Assembly: GCF_963676735.1 (NCBI RefSeq)
Contig: NZ_OY781464.1
Coordinates: 3,009,001-3,073,000, forward strand
Direction: 5' to 3'
Origin: an uncultured Draconibacterium sp.
GTDB taxonomy: Bacteria > Bacteroidota > Bacteroidia > Bacteroidales > Prolixibacteraceae
DNA: 64,000 nucleotides
Shown here: positions 31,846 through 39,966 of the stretch, piece after piece
How positions within the stretch are numbered: position 1 is the stretch's first letter
Layout: each line of letters begins with the position of its first letter
The notes under the pieces: generated by a model
Databases searched by the model: none
What the model saw: only the letters and a program-made list of their open reading frames with translations
What the model was told of the DNA's origin: nothing
Made by a program: the position numbers and the translations under genes

Positions 31846-33150
31846 ATGGATTACAAGGGGAAGAAAGCTGCTTTTTATACGCTGGGTTGTAAGCTCAATT
31901 TTTCAGAAACATCAACCATTGCCGGCTCTTTTAAAGAAGTTGGTTTTGAGCGCGTTGATTTTGAGGAGAAGGCTGATGTGTATGTAATAAACACCTGCTC
32001 GGTTACCAACCAGGGCGATAAAGCCAGCCGAAACATCGTGCGCAAAGCTGTAAAGCAAAATCCCAACGCAATGGTAATTGTAGTTGGGTGCTACTCGCAG
32101 TTAAAACCCGATGAAGTTGGGCATATCGAAGGTGTTGACATAGTGCTTGGCACCCAGGAAAAATTTCATATTCCGCATTACCTGGGCGATTTAAAAAAGC
32201 GCGAAACCACCGAAATAAAAACAACACGTTTAGCCAATATAAAAAACTACCATAAAGCATTTTCGTGGGGCGATCGCACCCGAAGTTTTCTTAAAGTACA
32301 GGACGGTTGCGATTATTACTGTTCGTTTTGCACCATACCGTATGCACGTGGCCGAAGCCGTAACGACAATATTGCCAACACCATTGCCGAAGCTGAAAAA
32401 GCGGTAGAGAAAGGCTACAAAGAAATAATTCTTACCGGTGTTAATATTGGTGATTTCGGGAAATCAACCGGCGAAAATTTTCTCGACCTGTTAAAAGCAC
32501 TTGAAAATGTAAATGGACTTAAACGCCTGCGCTTAGGCTCAATTGAACCCAACCTTTTAAAAGACGAAATAATTGAACTGGTTGCAGGTTCAAAAGTACT
32601 AATGCCCCATTTCCATATTCCCTTACAATCGGGGTCCGACGAAATACTTTCACTAATGAAACGCAAATATTCCACCGATTTGTTCAGAAAACGAGTGGAA
32701 CACATTCGGAAAATTGTTCCCCACGCTTTTATTGGTGTTGATGTTATAGCCGGAACCAATGGCGAAACAGAACACTATTTCCAGGAATCATTCGATTTTA
32801 TCAATAGCCTTGAAATCTCGCAGTTGCATGCCTTTACCTACTCGGAAAGGAGTGGAACACAGGCCCTAAAAATTCCTTGGAAAGTTGAGGTGGAAGAACG
32901 TAAAAACCGAACGCAAAAATACATCAATCTCTCTGAGAAGAAATTGCGTGCTTTTTACGAAAAACATATTGGCACAAACCACACAGCACTTTTTGAAGCA
33001 CAAAAAAGTGGAGAAAAAATGCATGGGTTCACCGAAAATTATATCAAAGTTGAGATCCCCTATCGCGAAGAACTGGTAAACACACTGGGTAGCGTAAAAT
33101 TAAAATCAATTCTGCGAAACGGAAATGTTGCGGTAGATTTCATCGCTTGA
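31846..33150 (+). CDS. mtaB: tRNA t6A37 methylthiotransferase MtaB
   Basis: 434 residues. Radical SAM methylthiotransferase that turns t6A37 into ms2t6A37 in tRNA. The N-terminal domain carries TLGCKLNFSET, INTCSVT and VVGCYSQ (the three cysteines of the auxiliary cluster). The radical SAM motif is CDYYCSFCTIPYARGRSR, followed by ILTGVNIGDFG. A C-terminal TRAM-like region ends in VEIPYREELVNTLGSVKL. The TLGCK form and EKVEKGYKEIILTGVNIG context favour MtaB over MiaB or RimO. Confidence 0.93.
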   Translation: MDYKGKKAAFYTLGCKLNFSETSTIAGSFKEVGFERVDFEEKADVYVINTCSVTNQGDKASRNIVRKAVKQNPNAMVIVVGCYSQLKPDEVGHIEGVDIVLGTQEKFHIPHYLGDLKKRETTEIKTTRLANIKNYHKAFSWGDRTRSFLKVQDGCDYYCSFCTIPYARGRSRNDNIANTIAEAEKAVEKGYKEIILTGVNIGDFGKSTGENFLDLLKALENVNGLKRLRLGSIEPNLLKDEIIELVAGSKVLMPHFHIPLQSGSDEILSLMKRKYSTDLFRKRVEHIRKIVPHAFIGVDVIAGTNGETEHYFQESFDFINSLEISQLHAFTYSERSGTQALKIPWKVEVEERKNRTQKYINLSEKKLRAFYEKHIGTNHTALFEAQKSGEKMHGFTENYIKVEIPYREELVNTLGSVKLKSILRNGNVAVDFIA

Positions 33151-33158
33151 TTTTTCCG

Positions 33159-33166
33159 TACTTTTG
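33159..33166 (+). promoter_or_regulatory. Promoter -7 element of the inositol monophosphatase operon
   Basis: TACTTTTG matches TAnnTTTG, 17 bases before the ATG at 33183. This argues for the ATG start and against an in-frame TTG at 33147 that overlaps the mtaB stop. Confidence 0.55.
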
Positions 33167-33182
33167 CCTCAAACAACAGAAA

Positions 33183-33980
33183 ATGGACTACAAGGAACTA
33201 TGCTTTCAGGTGCAGGATATTGCGCACAGCACCGGAAATTTTATTCGGGGCGAGCAAAAAAAGATTAACGAAAAAAACATTGAAATAAAAAGCGTTGCCA
33301 GCCTGGTAACTTATGTGGATAAAAACGCAGAAAAACAAATCGTAGAAGCCTTAAAACTGTTACTCCCTGAGGCTGGATTTGTGGCTGAAGAAGGCACAGC
33401 CGATTCGAACAATGAAAAATACACCTGGTTTATCGATCCGCTTGACGGAACAACCAATTACCTTCATGGACTTGCACCTCACTCGGTAAGCATTGCATTG
33501 GCCGAAGACAACGAGTTAGTGCTGGGTGTAGTTTATGAAATTGGCGCCGACGAAATGTTTTATGCCTGGAAAAATGGTCCGGCCTACTGCAATGGTGAAA
33601 TTATTGAAGCTGCCAAACGAGCAAAATCGGAGGATGCACTTATTGCAACAGGCTTTCCATATTATGCTTTTGATAAAGTTGATGATTATATTGATGCAAT
33701 GAAACACCTGATGAAATCGACCCGCGGTATTCGCCGCTTTGGGTCGGCCGCAATTGATTTGTGTTATGTTGCTTCAGGCAGGTTCGATGCTTTTTACGAG
33801 CATGCACTACATGCCTGGGATGTGGCAGCCGGTGTATTTATTTTACAGCAGGCTGGCGGAAAAACCACTGATTTTAACGGCGGTACCAATTGGTTATTTG
33901 GTGGCGAACTGGTTTCAGCCAGCAACGCTTATTTCCCCGAATTTTTTAGTATCGTAAACAAATACCTCGGTTCTAAATAA
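33183..33980 (+). CDS. Inositol monophosphatase family protein
   Basis: 265 residues. Mg-dependent sugar phosphatase fold with the metal-binding motif WFIDPLDGTTNYLHG, the EEG motif in FVAEEGTAD and the C-terminal HAWDVAAGVFILQQAGG. Substrates in the family include inositol-1-phosphate, fructose-1,6-bisphosphate and 3'-phosphoadenosine 5'-phosphate; sequence alone does not decide. First gene of a run with the hypothetical, glycosyltransferase and thioesterase genes. Confidence 0.9.
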   Translation: MDYKELCFQVQDIAHSTGNFIRGEQKKINEKNIEIKSVASLVTYVDKNAEKQIVEALKLLLPEAGFVAEEGTADSNNEKYTWFIDPLDGTTNYLHGLAPHSVSIALAEDNELVLGVVYEIGADEMFYAWKNGPAYCNGEIIEAAKRAKSEDALIATGFPYYAFDKVDDYIDAMKHLMKSTRGIRRFGSAAIDLCYVASGRFDAFYEHALHAWDVAAGVFILQQAGGKTTDFNGGTNWLFGGELVSASNAYFPEFFSIVNKYLGSK

Positions 33981-34042
33981 ATCCGGTTTTTTGTCGGTGG
34001 AATCAGTCGTGTTTTTTTGTAAATTGCAACAAACGAATTACC

Positions 34043-34519
34043 ATGGCCGAAAAACAAATTGCACTGCTTCAACAACAACTGGCTCGGTTAGACGAAAAAA
34101 AGTTCGACCTTGATGCCTGGAAAAAACACACGCTCATTTTTCTTGAGCGCATATTTGGAAAAGACAATACAAAACTAAAACTTATCCAGGACCTTCACTA
34201 CGATTATTCGAGCTGGAGTTTACGCGACACTGCCGCTGCCGGCAAAACAAAAGACAAAGACCCGGTGAAAATACAGGCACGCGAAATTCTGGAGGCTACC
34301 ATTTTGGAGTTGGAAACACTTGGCCTGCCCCAAGTTGAAGCAGAGCAGTTAAAAGTATGGAGCCTGCTGCAAGACGAACTTACCGGGAAACAGGTAAAAG
34401 AAATTGAAGCGTTGGTAAAATCCGACGATACGGAGAAATCCGAAAAAATAAGTGCAATTCTTGAAAATCTTGAAAAAGAAAACCTTTCTTTGCTAATCGC
34501 AAAACTACTTTTGAGTTGA
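34043..34519 (+). CDS. Helical protein of unknown function
   Basis: 158 residues, almost all predicted helix, rich in Lys, Glu and Leu. Starts MAEKQIALLQQQLARLDEKK, a coiled-coil-like stretch, followed by DLDAWKKHTLIFLERIFG and HYDYSSWSLRD, and closes with another coil (about 100-150). The front half resembles small DNA-binding or phage-defence-linked helical domains only loosely. The next gene follows four bases after its stop. No function assigned. Confidence 0.65.
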   Translation: MAEKQIALLQQQLARLDEKKFDLDAWKKHTLIFLERIFGKDNTKLKLIQDLHYDYSSWSLRDTAAAGKTKDKDPVKIQAREILEATILELETLGLPQVEAEQLKVWSLLQDELTGKQVKEIEALVKSDDTEKSEKISAILENLEKENLSLLIAKLLLS

Positions 34520-34522
34520 TTT

Positions 34523-35563
34523 ATGAGCAAAGAAAAAAAAATTGCTGTTGTTATTCTTAACTGGAACGGCGTTGAACTTTTTCCTGATTTTTTACCATCC
34601 GTAATTGAAAATTCAAGTGGCAACAACACGGAGATTATTATTGCCGACAATGGCTCAACCGACAACTCGCTGGACTATCTGAAGGAAAACTTTCCCGAGA
34701 TTACCCGTCTTGATTTAAAACAAAATTATGGCTTTGCCAAAGGCTATAACATGGCATTAAGCCAAATTGAAGCCGATTATTTTGTACTACTAAACTCGGA
34801 TGTTAAAGTTGATAAAAACTGGATTCACCCCTGTATCGAACATTTTGAACAAGATGAAAAAGTAGTGGCCGTTCAGCCTAAAGTTTTAAGTTATAACCAA
34901 CCTGAACTTTTTGAATACGCCGGAGCTGCCGGAGGTTTTATCGATAAATTTGGCTACCCCTTTTGCCGCGGACGCATTTTGGACTATTGCGAAAAAGACG
35001 AAAAACAATACGAAAAGTCATCTGAAATATTCTGGGCAACAGGCGCTTGCATGTTTGTTCGGGCGGAAGTATTTAAAAACTCGGGCGGTTTGGATGCCGA
35101 TTTTTGGGCACACATGGAAGAAATTGATTTGTGCTGGCGATTAAAAAACCAGGGCTATAAAATTATGTACGAACCTAAAAGTACAATTTATCACCTTGGA
35201 GGTGGCAGCCTCGAATATGGCAATCCCAAAAAGGTATTTTTAAACTTTCGGAACAACCTGTACATGCTATATAAAAACCTGCCAAAAAAAGGGTTTTGTT
35301 TTTCCCTGTTAACTCGTTTGGTTTTAGACGGGGTTGCTGCGCTAAAATTTTTGGCTGGCGGCGAAACCAAAGCATTTGGAGCTGTGCTAAAAGCACATCG
35401 CGATTTTTACAAAAACCTGGGGGCTTTACGCAAAAAAAGAAAAGAGCTAGTGCAGTTATCAACCGTTAACAAACACGAACAAATGTTTGATAAAAGTATA
35501 ATGTGGCAGTTTTTTATTCAGAAAAAGCATAAATTTGCCAATCTGAATTTCAATCCGGAATAA
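34523..35563 (+). CDS. Family 2 glycosyltransferase
   Basis: 346 residues. GT-A fold: VVILNWNGVELFPDFLPSV, IIIADNGSTDNS, the metal motif LLNSDVKVD, and FWAHMEEIDLCWRL with the acid of the ED/EE motif. A C-terminal part with FRNNLYMLYKNLP resembles rhamnosyltransferase-like GT2 proteins. Probably adds a sugar to a cell-envelope polysaccharide or lipid. Stop is two bases before the thioesterase gene. Confidence 0.88.
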   Translation: MSKEKKIAVVILNWNGVELFPDFLPSVIENSSGNNTEIIIADNGSTDNSLDYLKENFPEITRLDLKQNYGFAKGYNMALSQIEADYFVLLNSDVKVDKNWIHPCIEHFEQDEKVVAVQPKVLSYNQPELFEYAGAAGGFIDKFGYPFCRGRILDYCEKDEKQYEKSSEIFWATGACMFVRAEVFKNSGGLDADFWAHMEEIDLCWRLKNQGYKIMYEPKSTIYHLGGGSLEYGNPKKVFLNFRNNLYMLYKNLPKKGFCFSLLTRLVLDGVAALKFLAGGETKAFGAVLKAHRDFYKNLGALRKKRKELVQLSTVNKHEQMFDKSIMWQFFIQKKHKFANLNFNPE

Positions 35564-35565
35564 AC

Positions 35566-35982
35566 ATGCAAAAATTAAAATTTACCGAACCCATTTATAC
35601 CTACCACATTGATTTTGTCGGTCACGTTAACAACATTATTTACATTCAGTGGATGGAAAATGGCCGTATGCATTTTCTGGATGCAATTGGGTTTCCGGCA
35701 ACTCAATTGGCTGCAGAAGAAGGAATTGTTCCGGTACTGACCGACACCCAAATTACCTACAAACGTCCTTTCTTTTTAGGCGATGAGGTGCATGTTGAAA
35801 TGTGGGTTTCAAAGATGAATAATGCATCCGCATTAATGGAATTTCGTTTTTTCAACCAAAAGAAAGAATTGTGTGCCACTGGCCAGCAAAAAGGACTTTT
35901 CATTGACAGAAAAAATATGCGCCCCAAAAGAATAAGCCCGGAACACCGAGTTGCTTTTGAGAAATTTCTGATTGAGGAATAA
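35566..35982 (+). CDS. Acyl-CoA thioesterase, hotdog fold
   Basis: 138 residues, the size of 4HBT hotdog enzymes. Motif YHIDFVGHVNNIIYIQWMENGR, with Asp and the HVNN segment where active-site residues lie (relatives usually read DxD..GHVNN). VLTDTQITYKRPFFLGDEV follows. Cytoplasmic. Last gene of the operon. Confidence 0.85.
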   Translation: MQKLKFTEPIYTYHIDFVGHVNNIIYIQWMENGRMHFLDAIGFPATQLAAEEGIVPVLTDTQITYKRPFFLGDEVHVEMWVSKMNNASALMEFRFFNQKKELCATGQQKGLFIDRKNMRPKRISPEHRVAFEKFLIEE

Positions 35983-36018
35983 CGCTGATTCTGGCAAATA
36001 ATACATTTTATTTAAATA

Positions 36019-37215
36019 CTAAGCGCCATTATAAGGCAAACTAATTGTAAATACCGACCCTTTGCCTGGAGTACTAATCACCTCAATAGTACCATCGTGC
36101 GCTTCAACAATCCTTTTCACAATAACAAGTCCTAATCCTGTTGATTTTTCGCCTGCAGTTGCTTTAACCGAAGTACCCAAATACGGATTAAATAAATTTG
36201 AAATTTCATCGTTCGGAATACCTTGCCCGCTATCGATTACCTGAGTAACAACTTTCTTTTTCTCAAGGGCCACTTTTACTTCCATGTTTTTACCAGGAAA
36301 TGAATATTTAATCGCATTACTTAACAAATTACTTAATACCTGCTCCAATTTGTCTTTATCGAATAAGAACTCCAACTTAGCAATTTGCCCATTAAAAATG
36401 ATTTCCTGAGATTTATTCTTTGCAAATAGTGTGTGTTGATTAACAATTTCATTAACAAACTGAATGTAATCGTGTTTTTCCATATTCAGTTCAAAAATAC
36501 CTGCTTCAATTTTCGAAACATCTAAAAAACTGGCAATCAGATTAAGTGCATAGGTACAACGTTCGTTTATTATTGCTAAAAAACGCAATTTTTCATCTTT
36601 CGAGAAATCATCATAATCATCAACCAGCAATCCGGCAAATGATTGAGCAGAACCGATGGGATTACGTAAATCGTGAGCAACTATTCCCACGTATTTATTC
36701 TTTTCAATATTTAGGCTCGTGAGTTTTTCATTGGCTCTCTCCAGCTCTGAAGTTCTTTCTTTTACTTTTTCTTCGAGCTGCGAATTAATAGTTGCAAGTT
36801 CTTGCATTAATTTACGATTACTGCTTATCAGGTCATATTTTTCAAAGGCCTCATCCAAAGCCAATTCCAACTCCATCGGATTCCAGGGTTTGGTTAAAAA
36901 ACGAAATACTTGTCCTTCGTTAATCGCTCCAATTACTGCATCCAAATCGGAGTAACCACTTAATATTAGTTTTAAAGTATCCGGATATTTATCTTTTATT
37001 CTTTTGAAAAAATCGACACCCGTTAACCCAGGCATCCGTTGGTCAGATACAATAACCTGAACATCTATTTTGTCTAATATCGGGAATGCATCGTTTGCGT
37101 TGTTAACTGCAAAAACATTGTATTTCCTTCTGAATTGACGAAATAATGAATTGGTAATTGCAATTTCATCATCAATTATTAGTAAGGTATGCTTTTTAGT
37201 CTTTTCTTCTATCAT
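36019..37215 (-). CDS. Response regulator-histidine kinase hybrid (REC first)
   Basis: 398 residues. An N-terminal receiver domain (1-125) with LLIIDDEIAI, phospho-accepting Asp in VIVSDQRMPGLTG and FLTKPW is followed by a coiled coil (about 130-170), HisKA with GIVAHDLRNPIGSAQ (His about 182) and an HATPase with GQGIPND and STGLGLVIVK. Receiver domains placed before the kinase can receive phosphate from another kinase, here the 37316-38572 protein. It is the last gene of a signalling operon with the B12-binding protein. Confidence 0.88.
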   Translation of the reverse strand: MIEEKTKKHTLLIIDDEIAITNSLFRQFRRKYNVFAVNNANDAFPILDKIDVQVIVSDQRMPGLTGVDFFKRIKDKYPDTLKLILSGYSDLDAVIGAINEGQVFRFLTKPWNPMELELALDEAFEKYDLISSNRKLMQELATINSQLEEKVKERTSELERANEKLTSLNIEKNKYVGIVAHDLRNPIGSAQSFAGLLVDDYDDFSKDEKLRFLAIINERCTYALNLIASFLDVSKIEAGIFELNMEKHDYIQFVNEIVNQHTLFAKNKSQEIIFNGQIAKLEFLFDKDKLEQVLSNLLSNAIKYSFPGKNMEVKVALEKKKVVTQVIDSGQGIPNDEISNLFNPYLGTSVKATAGEKSTGLGLVIVKRIVEAHDGTIEVISTPGKGSVFTISLPYNGA

Positions 37216-37315
37216 CTATTTTTCATTTTTATTACAATCGAAAACATACTTTTAACTTAAGACCTATTCTCCTCCCTTAAATAACTCATCTCATCTTTTT
37301 CTGACCATACTTAAT

Positions 37316-38572
37316 TCATGCTACAATAAATTTTGGAATTTCAATAAGCACCTCAGTTCCCCTTCCGGGTATAGAGTCAATTTTAATAGTTCCTTTATGC
37401 AAATCGGTAATTATTTTGTACGTAATACTTAATCCCAATCCGGTTCCTTCACCAACTGGTTTTGTTGTAAAGAATGGATTAAAAACTTTTCCGATATTTT
37501 CATCGGCTATTCCACAACCATTGTCTGCAATCAATATTGTAACAGTATGCTTTTGCTCAACAACAGTAAGATCAATACGCCCCCCATTTTCAACAGCATA
37601 AATTGAATTTGCCAAAATATTCAAAATTGCCTGGTTTAATTGCCCCGGGAAACAGTCCAGTTCCAGCTTCTTGTTCGAATTAAACTCAAGTTGTATGTTC
37701 TTTTTTGTAATTTCCGATCGGATTATTGAAAGTGTAGAATGAATGTTCTCAATTAAATCAATGTGTTTTACATCCGATTCGTCCAAACGAGAGAATCGTC
37801 GCAAATCGGCAACAATTTTCACGGCCCTATCCACCCCATTCTTTGTTTCCTCAACAATTTCAACAATATCCTGAGTTAAATACTCAATTTCATCTTCCTC
37901 TTTTATGGTTTGCACCAATTCTATAATATCAGAAGAAGCCTTTTCAGCAAGTACATTTTCTACTTTTTTATACGACTCAATTATTTCTCCGGTATAATTT
38001 TTTAATGAATAAATATTATTCAGAACAAAGGCAAGCGGATTGTTTATTTCGTGGGCCACACCAGCAACTAATTGCCCCATTGCGTTCATTTTTTCTGAAT
38101 GAATGAGCATTTGTTGAGTTTCCTTTAATTCATCAAGCGTAATTTGCAACTTCTTTTTTTCCTTAATCAATTTACGTTGCAAATTATTAACCTCTCTGTT
38201 TAACTCACTCATTTTGCTGTTCTCATCAAACAACTTCTTTATATCAACTTCTGCCAATACAAAAAAAACATTGTCTCTTCTGATAATTTTAGAGCTTAGC
38301 ACATAGCTGATATCCGAATAATTGCCAATGGTTAACAAGCCTTCAAAAACAACTTCTCCGTTGGTACCTTCCAATTGAGATAAAGTAGGATTAATAAACG
38401 AGTTCCCGGGGTTTAATTCTTGTTTCGATGTATCGAGCAAAGTACACATGGCCTCATTTGCATCGAGCAGTTTACCAGTATTGCCAAATACACCAAAAGC
38501 GACTGACATTGAGTCCTTAACCAGTTCTGCAATCGTATTTTCCCAGTCAGCTATTCGAGTGTAGTCTCCCAT
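37316..38572 (-). CDS. PAS-type sensor histidine kinase
   Basis: 418 residues. N-terminal PAS-like domain (about 15-115: VAFGVFGNTGKLLDANEAM), a long coiled coil (about 120-165), HisKA with GQLVAGVAHEINNPLAF (His about 176) and an HATPase (DNGCGIADENI, GEGTGLGLSITYKI). No membrane helix, so a cytoplasmic sensor. It lies 12 bases after the unknown helical gene and 100 bases before the REC-kinase gene. Confidence 0.88.
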   Translation of the reverse strand: MGDYTRIADWENTIAELVKDSMSVAFGVFGNTGKLLDANEAMCTLLDTSKQELNPGNSFINPTLSQLEGTNGEVVFEGLLTIGNYSDISYVLSSKIIRRDNVFFVLAEVDIKKLFDENSKMSELNREVNNLQRKLIKEKKKLQITLDELKETQQMLIHSEKMNAMGQLVAGVAHEINNPLAFVLNNIYSLKNYTGEIIESYKKVENVLAEKASSDIIELVQTIKEEDEIEYLTQDIVEIVEETKNGVDRAVKIVADLRRFSRLDESDVKHIDLIENIHSTLSIIRSEITKKNIQLEFNSNKKLELDCFPGQLNQAILNILANSIYAVENGGRIDLTVVEQKHTVTILIADNGCGIADENIGKVFNPFFTTKPVGEGTGLGLSITYKIITDLHKGTIKIDSIPGRGTEVLIEIPKFIVA

Positions 38573-38584
38573 TAAAATAATATG

Positions 38585-39046
38585 TTAATGCGACGAAAGT
38601 GGCGCATCGAAGTTTTCTTCTGCTAATTTATTAAAAACCGGAATATTTACTTGCATCCAGTTGTAATAGGGATAAATCGCGTTGAAACATTCAGAAGATA
38701 GTTTTTCTTTATAAATTTCAACCCAAGTGTTTAATTGTGCCGCCCAGTAGGTTGAACTAAAATTACGCGAACGATAAGCACGGAATACCCATAAAACAGT
38801 ATCAACAAGAACTCTCGGATTATTTTCATAAAATATCGATTCCAAGAACCGTGCATGGTTAGCATGATTATCTTTCATCATTTCTACATTTTTTTCACCA
38901 ACCATTGCAATAAGATCGGGTCTCGAACACATTTGCTGATTGATGATTTCAACCAGTGCTTCCCTTTTCTCAGAATATTCTGCTGCCTGTTTTTCACCTA
39001 CCTGTTTAAGCTTTGTTGCTGTTCGAATCAATTCTTCTTTATTCAT
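38585..39046 (-). CDS. Helical protein of unknown function, partner of the B12-binding protein
   Basis: 153 residues, soluble and mostly helix. A coil (1-35) is followed by MCSRPDLIAMVGEKNVEMMK and aromatic-rich helices with WVFRAYRSRNFSSTYWAAQL and YPYYNWM. The last and first bases of this gene and the B12-binding gene overlap by one, so they are co-translated. The bundle-like shape with a DNHANHARF segment (several His) recalls sensor domains that hold a cofactor or partner, but I do not recognise a family. Confidence 0.6.
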   Translation of the reverse strand: MNKEELIRTATKLKQVGEKQAAEYSEKREALVEIINQQMCSRPDLIAMVGEKNVEMMKDNHANHARFLESIFYENNPRVLVDTVLWVFRAYRSRNFSSTYWAAQLNTWVEIYKEKLSSECFNAIYPYYNWMQVNIPVFNKLAEENFDAPLSSH

Positions 39047-39702
39047 TATTTTCTATCCTTATTTATTGATTTTATAAATTGTTCAAGAACGTACAAATCA
39101 TGAAAATAAAATACCTTATCTATTTTTTCCAATGCCGAAACATTGACATGGTTAAAAGCCTGCCCTCCAACAATGATCAGTAGGTTTGGAAAATCAGCTC
39201 TAACAGCTTCTATAGTATGAATGAGTTTTTTGTAGTTGAAATAAATACTTAATGAAATAGCCAAAATTTCAGGTTCCTCTTCCCTAAGGTATCGTTTAAG
39301 TTCATGTGTTGGAATTCCAGTCCCCAGGAAATAACTTTCCCATCCTTGCATTTCATAAACATCGGCTACCATTTTTATTCCTACCTGATGTCTTTCATTT
39401 TCGACACAAGTAAGAACAACCTTCCTATTAAATCGATTTGTCGAAATTATTTGTTCAAACAATTCGTTCAAGATACCTTCGGTTATAGCCGTCGCAAGGT
39501 GTTCTGTCGCAACACTTATTTTATTGTTCTCCCAAAGTACCCCAATATCATAAAGTGCTACTTTAAGAACATTTTCATATAAATCGTTTATGGAATTGTT
39601 TTCTTTCAAAAACCGATGTACCAACCGAGAACATGCACTTCTATTCCCTCTCAATAAACACTCAAGGTATTTCCCAGAATAGTTATGCATTTTTCCTTCC
39701 AT
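39046..39702 (-). CDS. B12-binding protein of CarH/LitR photosensor type
   Basis: 218 residues. A four-helix B12-cap domain (about 5-90) with the IGVLWENNKISVATEHLA signature (Trp57, Glu67, His68), then a Rossmann cobalamin-binding domain with NERHQVG (His105, lower-axial ligand in the family) and later LLIIVGGQAF. These W..EH and ExHxxG residues are those of the light-sensing adenosylcobalamin proteins CarH and LitR, but the MerR DNA-binding domain is missing. It is the first gene of an operon with two histidine kinases, so the output is probably protein-protein signalling. Confidence 0.82.
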   Translation of the reverse strand: MEGKMHNYSGKYLECLLRGNRSACSRLVHRFLKENNSINDLYENVLKVALYDIGVLWENNKISVATEHLATAITEGILNELFEQIISTNRFNRKVVLTCVENERHQVGIKMVADVYEMQGWESYFLGTGIPTHELKRYLREEEPEILAISLSIYFNYKKLIHTIEAVRADFPNLLIIVGGQAFNHVNVSALEKIDKVFYFHDLYVLEQFIKSINKDRK

Positions 39703-39788
39703 AAAAAAACTTAGCTTCTCAAATTTAATATTTATTCGGCTATTTCCAACCTATACACTTAACACTTGGGTAAGGAAAACCGAGTATT

Positions 39789-39819
39789 TTTGCCAGTTTA
39801 AAAATCCCTTATAACTTTG
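39789..39819 (+). promoter_or_regulatory. Promoter of the TPP-riboswitch-controlled receptor
   Basis: TTTG (39789-39792), 19 bases, TAACTTTG (39812-39819): full match to the Bacteroidota promoter, about 20 bases before the riboswitch. Confidence 0.75.
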
Positions 39820-39831
39820 CCGCCGATATTT

Positions 39832-39915
39832 ATGCAATGGGGTGCCTAAAAAAATAGGGCTGAGATTATACTCACAAAACCTGATCCGGATAATGCCGGC
39901 GTAGGGAAAGCAAAA
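39832..39915 (+). promoter_or_regulatory. TPP (thi-box) riboswitch
   Basis: All conserved parts of the thiamine pyrophosphate aptamer are visible in order: GGGGTGCC (39839-39846), GGGCTGAGA, ACCTGATCCGGATAATGCC and GCGTAGGGAAAG (ending 39910). It lies between a strong promoter and a terminator hairpin that ends just before the receptor start codon. TPP should therefore shut off the receptor. Confidence 0.97.
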
Positions 39916-39933
39916 GGGACACTGTCCCACTCC

Positions 39934-39959
39934 ATTGGTTAGTTTATTAACCAATTTTT
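39934..39959 (+). terminator. Riboswitch expression-platform terminator
   Basis: ATTGGTTA (39934-39941) and TAACCAAT (39948-39955), eight pairs, six-base loop, then TTTTT. It ends seven bases before the receptor ATG, so it can act as a transcription attenuator. Confidence 0.85.
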
Positions 39960-39966
39960 CAAAAAA

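Noticed and set aside
33147..33182. TTG start giving the inositol monophosphatase 12 extra residues
   Set aside because: It overlaps the mtaB stop and a promoter -7 element lies between it and the ATG; family members begin near the ATG.
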